In this document: piece after piece, positions 7,801-13,156 of the stretch
Numbering within the stretch: the stretch's first letter is position 1
Layout: each line of letters starts with the position of its first letter
From: Nocardioides sp.
GTDB taxonomy: Bacteria > Actinomycetota > Actinomycetes > Propionibacteriales > Nocardioidaceae
Reading direction: 5' to 3'
DNA: 13,156 nt
NCBI GenBank assembly: GCA_003519585.1
Contig: DOWL01000033.1
Span: forward strand, 26,001-39,156
Notes under the pieces: model-generated
The model's database searches: none
What the model was told of the DNA's origin: nothing
Seen by the model: only the letters and a program-made list of their open reading frames with translations
Made by a program: the position numbers and the translations under genes

Positions 7801-8278
7801 GCAGATGCGCGGCTGTCATCGCCGCCGCCAGTCGGTGATAGCCCTCCACGCCACGGGCCAGGACCAGAAGGTGACTCCCCTCTGGATCAGCGACGCCGTT
7901 CTGAGGCGCGCTGAGACCCAGTGACAGCTCGGCGCCGTAGACGGTGCGGAGCCCCGAGGCTGGGTGCGCCGCCGCTGCCTCGGCCAGCATCGGCGCGCCG
8001 TAGAAGCCGTCGTGGTCGGTGATCGCGAGGCCGCTCAGTCCCAGGCGCACGGCCTCTTCGACCAGTTCGGCCGGCGAGGAGGCACCATCGAGGAAGCTGT
8101 AGTGACTGTGGCAGTGCAGCTCGGCGTACGGCGTGTCCCCTGCCGCCGGGTCGCGGACGACGTCGCGAGGCGGTCGGCGAGACCTCGGACGCGAGACCGG
8201 GGCGTCGTCGGCGCCGGGCAGCCCCGAGAGCCGACGCTCGAGTTCGCGCCAAGAGATCGGCGGGTTGCCCCAGCCCAT
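4862..8278 (-). CDS. dnaE2: DnaE2, error-prone DNA polymerase III alpha-like subunit
   Basis: DnaE2 is the C-family polymerase that, with ImuA' and ImuB, copies damaged DNA and causes SOS mutagenesis in actinobacteria. The 1138 residues are complete. The N-terminus has the DnaE2 signature M-G-W-x-N-P-P-I-S-W. The PHP domain (about 50-290) starts with L-H-C-H-S-H (54-59) and has I-T-D-H-D (86-90). The palm holds Q-G-R-G-S-A-A-S-S and the catalytic aspartates D449 and D451 (P-D-I-D-V-D-F), plus D594 (K-F-D-L-L-G-L). The beta-binding/HhH part (about 780-960) includes A-N-F-G-F-A-E-S-H-A. A C-terminal OB fold runs from about 1040, and the protein ends in S-R-D-F-R, as DnaE2 proteins do. There is no proofreading domain. 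The start lies 13 nt after the imuB stop, across a tandem duplication. Confidence 0.97.
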   Translation of the reverse strand: MGWGNPPISWRELERRLSGLPGADDAPVSRPRSRRPPRDVVRDPAAGDTPYAELHCHSHYSFLDGASSPAELVEEAVRLGLSGLAITDHDGFYGAPMLAEAAAAHPASGLRTVYGAELSLGLSAPQNGVADPEGSHLLVLARGVEGYHRLAAAMTAAHLRGDEKGRPVYDLDELAERGRGHWCVLTGCRKGSVRAALATHGPRRAAEELDRLTERFGIDHVVVELSPSNAPTADETNAALAELAADHGLRVVAAGNVHHATPRSARLASAMAAVRARRSLADMDGWLDLSGAAFLRSGAEVARALPRWPDAVSASVALADELAFDLRKASPRLPKHRIPEGHTADSWLRELVWRGFEERYAGQPHAQEARDRIEHELRVVADKDFAGYFVIVHDIVDFARSQGILCQGRGSAASSAVCYALGVTAVDAVFYRLPFERFISAHRDEEPDIDVDFDSDRREEVIQWVYDTYGRRNAAQVANVITYRPRMAVRDAAKALGHSPGQQDAWSKQIDGWQAVVSGDQGDPGAHDVPEPVVALADQLMGAPRHLGIHSGGMVLTERPIGEVCPIERARMERRTVLQWDKDSCESMGLVKFDLLGLGMLGALDHMMRLAAEHTGESWTLASLPKEEPGVYDMLCRADSVGVFQVESRAQIGTLPRLRPREFYDLAIEIALIRPGPIQGGAVHPYVRRATGVEPVTYDHPDLVPVLERTRGVPLFQEQLMAMAVALGDCSRDDADLLRRAMGSKRGVERIESIKQTLYTGMARRGLVGDAADAIYVKILSFANFGFAESHALSFALLVYASSWFKLHYPAAFLAGLLRNQPMGFYSPQSLVADARRHGVVVRRPDLVRSGARADLELLDPVDPAAATGLDECTRPLHDRTEWAANSPDPTLTHRRDGRHVVRLGLDSVRGIGLEVAQRIVAARDQSPFADLTDLSRRAGLTSAQLEALATAGAFDSLGLDRRQALWAAGAAERPDHLAGSTPAAGLPSLPAMTDVELTLADLWATRISPEKHPVEHLRAELARAGIRSVGDLQSVETRRRVHVAGLITHRQRPGTAQGVTFLNLEDETGMLNVVCSIGVMRAHRQAARNRVAVVVRGILEREEGATNLVADRVEGIDVVVPGAGAVLQARAQSRDFR

Positions 8279-8298
8279 CAGTCGCAGCCCATCAGTCG
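8271..8298. repeat. Perfect 14-bp tandem duplication at the imuB/dnaE2 junction
   Basis: CAGCCCATCAGTCG is present twice head to tail, at 8271-8284 and 8285-8298. The imuB stop codon lies in one copy and the dnaE2 start codon in the other. With a single copy the junction would read TGATG, the stop and start sharing one A. With two copies an extra ATG (8290-8292) appears, followed after four codons (M-G-C-D) by a TGA, and the real dnaE2 ATG is pushed 14 nt downstream. Confidence 0.95.
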
Positions 8299-9842
8299 TA
8301 CCCCGCCTCGACCCGCCAGCCGTGTGGGCCGCAGGCCATCAGCCAGGCTCGCCCGTCGGCGCCCACCACCTGGAACCGCGACCCTCGGCCTCCGCCCTCG
8401 GACCACCACGACTCGTCGACCGGCCACGGCCCGGCCCACCCGAGGACCGGCTGCCAGCTCCCGTCGAGCCGGAACCGAGTCGGCTCCCCCGTCACCAGGC
8501 CCCGGTCGGTCACGGCCACCTCGCGGCCGGCCTCGTCGCGCACCTCCACGGGCAGCGGTTCGGTGAAGACCCGTGCCGGGGCCGGCCCTGGCAACCGCCC
8601 CGGCCAGGGGCGATCGAGCGGTCGGAGCCCGGTGGCCCGCTCACCCCACGGGACCGCGGCCTGCCGGTCCGCCGGGCCACGCCCGCCCTGGAGGACCGGA
8701 CGGGTCACCGCGTCGAAGCCCACCATCGCCTGCACGCGAGCGACCCCGCGTTCGACCAGCTCCGCCCCGCTGCCGCCCCAGAGGCCCTCGCTGTGGACGG
8801 CTGCCGGCTCCACCACCTCGGGCAGGAACCGCACCCGCTCGATCGGCGCCCGCACCGACCCCGCGTCGTGCCGGGAACGCAGCGACGCGCCGCCCTGCAG
8901 CTGCCAGTGCACCCGGTCGACGAGGTCGCGCACCGAGAAGTAGCGAGGATGCAGCCAGAGTCGCGCCGAGGCGACCGCACCGTCGTGCTCAGCCTCGATC
9001 CGCACTCCAGTGGCCACGAGCTGTCGCGAGGCGAGGTCGGTGAGCAACCGTTCGGCTGTCGTCCGGACGCTGAAGCAGACGGCCTCGACCGAGTCGAGGG
9101 GTGGCTCGAAGGAGATCTCGGCCACCAGATCCGGCGGCGGCGTGCGGGCGGCGAGCTGCGTCGGCGCCTCGCCGCGCGCCTTCCGCCAGACCCGGGCGCC
9201 GTAACGGCCGAACCGACCCTGCACGGCATCGACCGGGAGGGCCGCAAGGTCGCCCAGGGTGCGAAGCCCCAGCCGTCGGAGCAGGCTGACCGCGTCGCGC
9301 CCCTCGGTGCCGTCGGCCTCCAGCACCTCGACAGGTAGCTCGCGCAGGAAGGCGGCGGAGCCACCAGCCCCGACCAGTTCGCACTCCTGGACCCGCGCCC
9401 GCCGAGCGGCCTGCTCGGCGGTGAACAGATCGTCGGCGACCCCGAGTCGGCAGTCCCACACACCAGCCTCGACCAAGGTCTCGGCCAGCACCGCTGCGGC
9501 CTGGTCCTCGCCGCCGAACCAGCGGCCGGGAGCACGCACGGCCAACAGCCCGGGGCGCAGCGACGCGACTCCCGGGCGCAGCGCCTCGACGGTCTCGAGG
9601 ACCGGCTCGAAGTGGCGTGCATCGCGGTCGGGGTTGGCCTCGAGGAGCACCAGCTCGGGGCAGCGCGCCTGGGCGTCGCGGCGCCGTTGTCCGCGACGAA
9701 CGCCCTCGGCGCGTGCCGGCCCGTTGCAGACCTCGACCACCCCAGCCGCGAGGACCGCTGCCGGCTCGAGCGGGGATCGCTCCGCCTCCCGCAGCGCCGC
9801 GACGACCGACCAGTCGGGGCACCACACCACCAGCACCCTCAT
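8292..9842 (-). CDS. imuB: ImuB, catalytically inactive Y-family polymerase-like mutasome hub
   Basis: ImuB is the scaffold that links DnaE2 and ImuA' to the sliding clamp. The 516 residues match mycobacterial ImuB in length and order. The Y-family active site is missing: the first acidic motif is replaced by V-V-W-C-P-D-W (5-11), and the S-x-D-E site by R-P-G-L-L-A-V-R (96-103). A helix-hairpin-helix thumb is at about 186-224 and a little-finger-like domain at about 240-345. The clamp-binding site, QLPLWG in mycobacteria as I recall it, is represented by S-E-G-L-W-G (351-356), without the glutamine. The C-terminal segment (about 420-516) carries G-S-W-Q-P-V-L-G-W-A-G-P-W-P-V, typical of actinobacterial ImuB and thought to be the partner-binding region. 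The start overlaps the imuA' stop in an ATGA (9839-9842). Confidence 0.94.
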   Translation of the reverse strand: MRVLVVWCPDWSVVAALREAERSPLEPAAVLAAGVVEVCNGPARAEGVRRGQRRRDAQARCPELVLLEANPDRDARHFEPVLETVEALRPGVASLRPGLLAVRAPGRWFGGEDQAAAVLAETLVEAGVWDCRLGVADDLFTAEQAARRARVQECELVGAGGSAAFLRELPVEVLEADGTEGRDAVSLLRRLGLRTLGDLAALPVDAVQGRFGRYGARVWRKARGEAPTQLAARTPPPDLVAEISFEPPLDSVEAVCFSVRTTAERLLTDLASRQLVATGVRIEAEHDGAVASARLWLHPRYFSVRDLVDRVHWQLQGGASLRSRHDAGSVRAPIERVRFLPEVVEPAAVHSEGLWGGSGAELVERGVARVQAMVGFDAVTRPVLQGGRGPADRQAAVPWGERATGLRPLDRPWPGRLPGPAPARVFTEPLPVEVRDEAGREVAVTDRGLVTGEPTRFRLDGSWQPVLGWAGPWPVDESWWSEGGGRGSRFQVVGADGRAWLMACGPHGWRVEAGYD

Positions 9843-10516
9843 CCGGACGCCCGCCAGACCTCGTGGACCGGCTCCAGAGTCGAGGGAAGCAGCGCCAACG
9901 GCTCCTCGTCGCCAGGGAAGACCAGATCGGCTCGAATCGGTGGCGCGCTACCGCGGCGTACGGCGACGCGCACCTGCCGGGCACGGAGCCGGCCTTGCCC
10001 CCGCGCAGGCCCGACCCAGCGCGCATCCTCGAGGCTCAGCCGGGCCTCGCAGCGCGGCCACTCGCCCCACACCACGAGCACCGCGGACCGCTTGCGGAGC
10101 CGGGCGTCGAGCACACCGGCTGCCCGGGCGTCGACCCGCGACGGAGGTCGCAGGACGACCACGCGCAGCACGTCGACCAGGGCCGCCGCGACCTCAAGCC
10201 AATGGTCTCCGACGTCGGGCACCACGACCGTGCGGTCGAGGTCGACGCCCAGATCGGCAGCCGCCTCCGCGCCGAAGTCGCGCCAGCCGGCGAACCCCAC
10301 CCAGTCCCCTGCTCGTGAGGGGCCGGCCGCGAGCGCCAGAGCCAGTGAGGCGGAATCGACGCCGTAGCTCGCGCCGGCGTGCATCGTGAACAACCCGGAA
10401 AGGGCGGGCAGGACCGGCACCGGTAGCCTCGCCGGCCCGCCCTCCATGGCTGAGACTCGCTCCCGCAGCTGGTCGAGGACCGGTCGCGCCGGATCCAGGG
10501 CCGCGGTGGTAGTCAT
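9839..10516 (-). CDS. imuA': ImuA', RecA-like accessory protein of the mutasome
   Basis: This 225-residue protein is the first gene of the imuA'-imuB-dnaE2 operon. Its position, its length (close to the mycobacterial counterpart) and the core [14 protein letters not shown] identify it. The fold is RecA-like, but the Walker A region ([10 protein letters not shown], 48-57) lacks the GK[ST] signature, so ATP binding is doubtful. The segment [11 protein letters not shown] (117-127) fits a Walker-B-like strand. ImuA' is required for DnaE2-dependent mutagenesis and contacts ImuB. The ATG at 10514-10516 is preferred over the frame's earlier ATG at 10660, because the earlier one would place the LexA box and promoter inside the gene and overlap furA. 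No ribosome-binding site precedes it, which fits leaderless translation. Confidence 0.87.
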   Translation of the reverse strand: MTTTAALDPARPVLDQLRERVSAMEGGPARLPVPVLPALSGLFTMHAGASYGVDSASLALALAAGPSRAGDWVGFAGWRDFGAEAAADLGVDLDRTVVVPDVGDHWLEVAAALVDVLRVVVLRPPSRVDARAAGVLDARLRKRSAVLVVWGEWPRCEARLSLEDARWVGPARGQGRLRARQVRVAVRRGSAPPIRADLVFPGDEEPLALLPSTLEPVHEVWRASG

Positions 10517-10522
10517 GGGGAC

Positions 10523-10551
10523 AGTTTCGAACACCTGTTCGAACGCGTCAA
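10523..10551 (-). promoter_or_regulatory. Predicted imuA' promoter (leaderless)
   Basis: On the - strand TTGACG (10546-10551) serves as -35, followed by a 17-nt spacer and GAAACT (10523-10528) as -10. Six nt then lead to the A of the imuA' ATG, so transcription probably starts at or next to the start codon. The -35 is close to consensus; the -10 is loose (A2 and T6 kept), as is common in actinobacteria. Confidence 0.55.
10526..10543. promoter_or_regulatory. LexA box (SOS operator) of the imuA' operon
   Basis: TTCGAACACCTGTTCGAA contains TCGAAC-N4-GTTCGA, an exact match to the actinobacterial/Bacillus-type LexA consensus, with perfect 7-bp arms. It ends 10 bp before the imuA' start codon and lies across the spacer and the first bases of the predicted -10, where LexA would block polymerase. 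LexA self-cleavage after DNA damage should turn on the whole operon. Confidence 0.95.
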
Positions 10552-10600
10552 GCCGGCCACGCGGACTCTGTGGAGAGACGACAACGCCCCGGTAGGGAGT

Positions 10601-10615
10601 CTTGAACCATTCAAG
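10601..10615. promoter_or_regulatory. Candidate FurA operator
   Basis: CTTGAACCATTCAAG is a perfect palindrome with 6-bp arms and a 3-nt centre, in a locally AT-rich patch running on to AAGAAAAT. It covers the predicted furA -35. In mycobacteria FurA represses itself by binding an AT-rich site at the same place, so this is the likely autoregulatory operator. Confidence 0.6.
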
Positions 10616-10630
10616 AAAATGCGGTTGAGT
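10602..10630 (+). promoter_or_regulatory. Predicted furA-katG promoter (leaderless)
   Basis: TTGAAC (10602-10607) and TTGAGT (10625-10630) are spaced by 17 nt, with 6 nt to the GTG at 10637. This predicts a leaderless furA mRNA starting at that GTG, as reported for mycobacterial furA. The -10 is weak; the position and the overlapping palindrome support the call. Confidence 0.45.
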
Positions 10631-10636
10631 GCCGTC

Positions 10637-13156
<2,520 letters not shown>

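Noticed and set aside
6179-9338. Long + strand open frames opposite dnaE2 and imuB (such as 6179-7291 and 8133-9338)
   Set aside because: They are antisense to intact dnaE2 and imuB, carry no recognisable domain, and fit third-position GC bias.

Overview
The window is high-GC DNA with dense genes in tight, often 4-nt-overlapping operons. It carries an ImuA'/ImuB/DnaE2 mutasome, mycobacterial-type EgtB and EgtD, and a FurA-KatG pair. Together these point to a high-GC actinobacterium. A Nocardioides-like or related genus is my guess, and the sequence alone does not settle it. Except for the 5'-truncated integrase at the left edge, the content is chromosomal stress-defence genes.

Layout, left to right. 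(1) 1-459 is the 3' end of a tyrosine recombinase on the + strand, followed by a terminator-like nested inverted repeat and about 220 bp without a gene. (2) 739-4780 on the - strand holds, in order of transcription, a flavodoxin-fold reductase, an ECF sigma factor, its zinc-finger anti-sigma factor, then egtB and egtD for ergothioneine synthesis. (3) 4862-10516 on the - strand is an imuA'-imuB-dnaE2 operon for SOS translesion mutagenesis. (4) 10517-10636 is a short divergent control region with a perfect LexA box on the imuA' side and a FurA-like palindrome on the furA side. (5) 10637-13156 on the + strand is furA-katG, with katG running off the right edge.

How the genes work together: the window reads as an oxidative and DNA-damage defence block. 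KatG removes peroxide under FurA control. EgtB and EgtD build the thiol antioxidant ergothioneine. The sigma/anti-sigma pair and the flavoprotein probably form a redox or envelope stress switch. The mutasome replicates past damaged bases when LexA is cleaved.

I found no unmistakably new system. The most notable points are: a perfect 14-bp tandem duplication at the imuB/dnaE2 junction, which appears to have broken an ancestral TGATG stop-start coupling; two back-to-back promoters with the same geometry, both predicted to give leaderless mRNAs, one under LexA and one under FurA; an ergothioneine pair lacking egtA, egtC and egtE, next to an ECF sigma module; and a beta-clamp motif in ImuB that lacks its usual glutamine.
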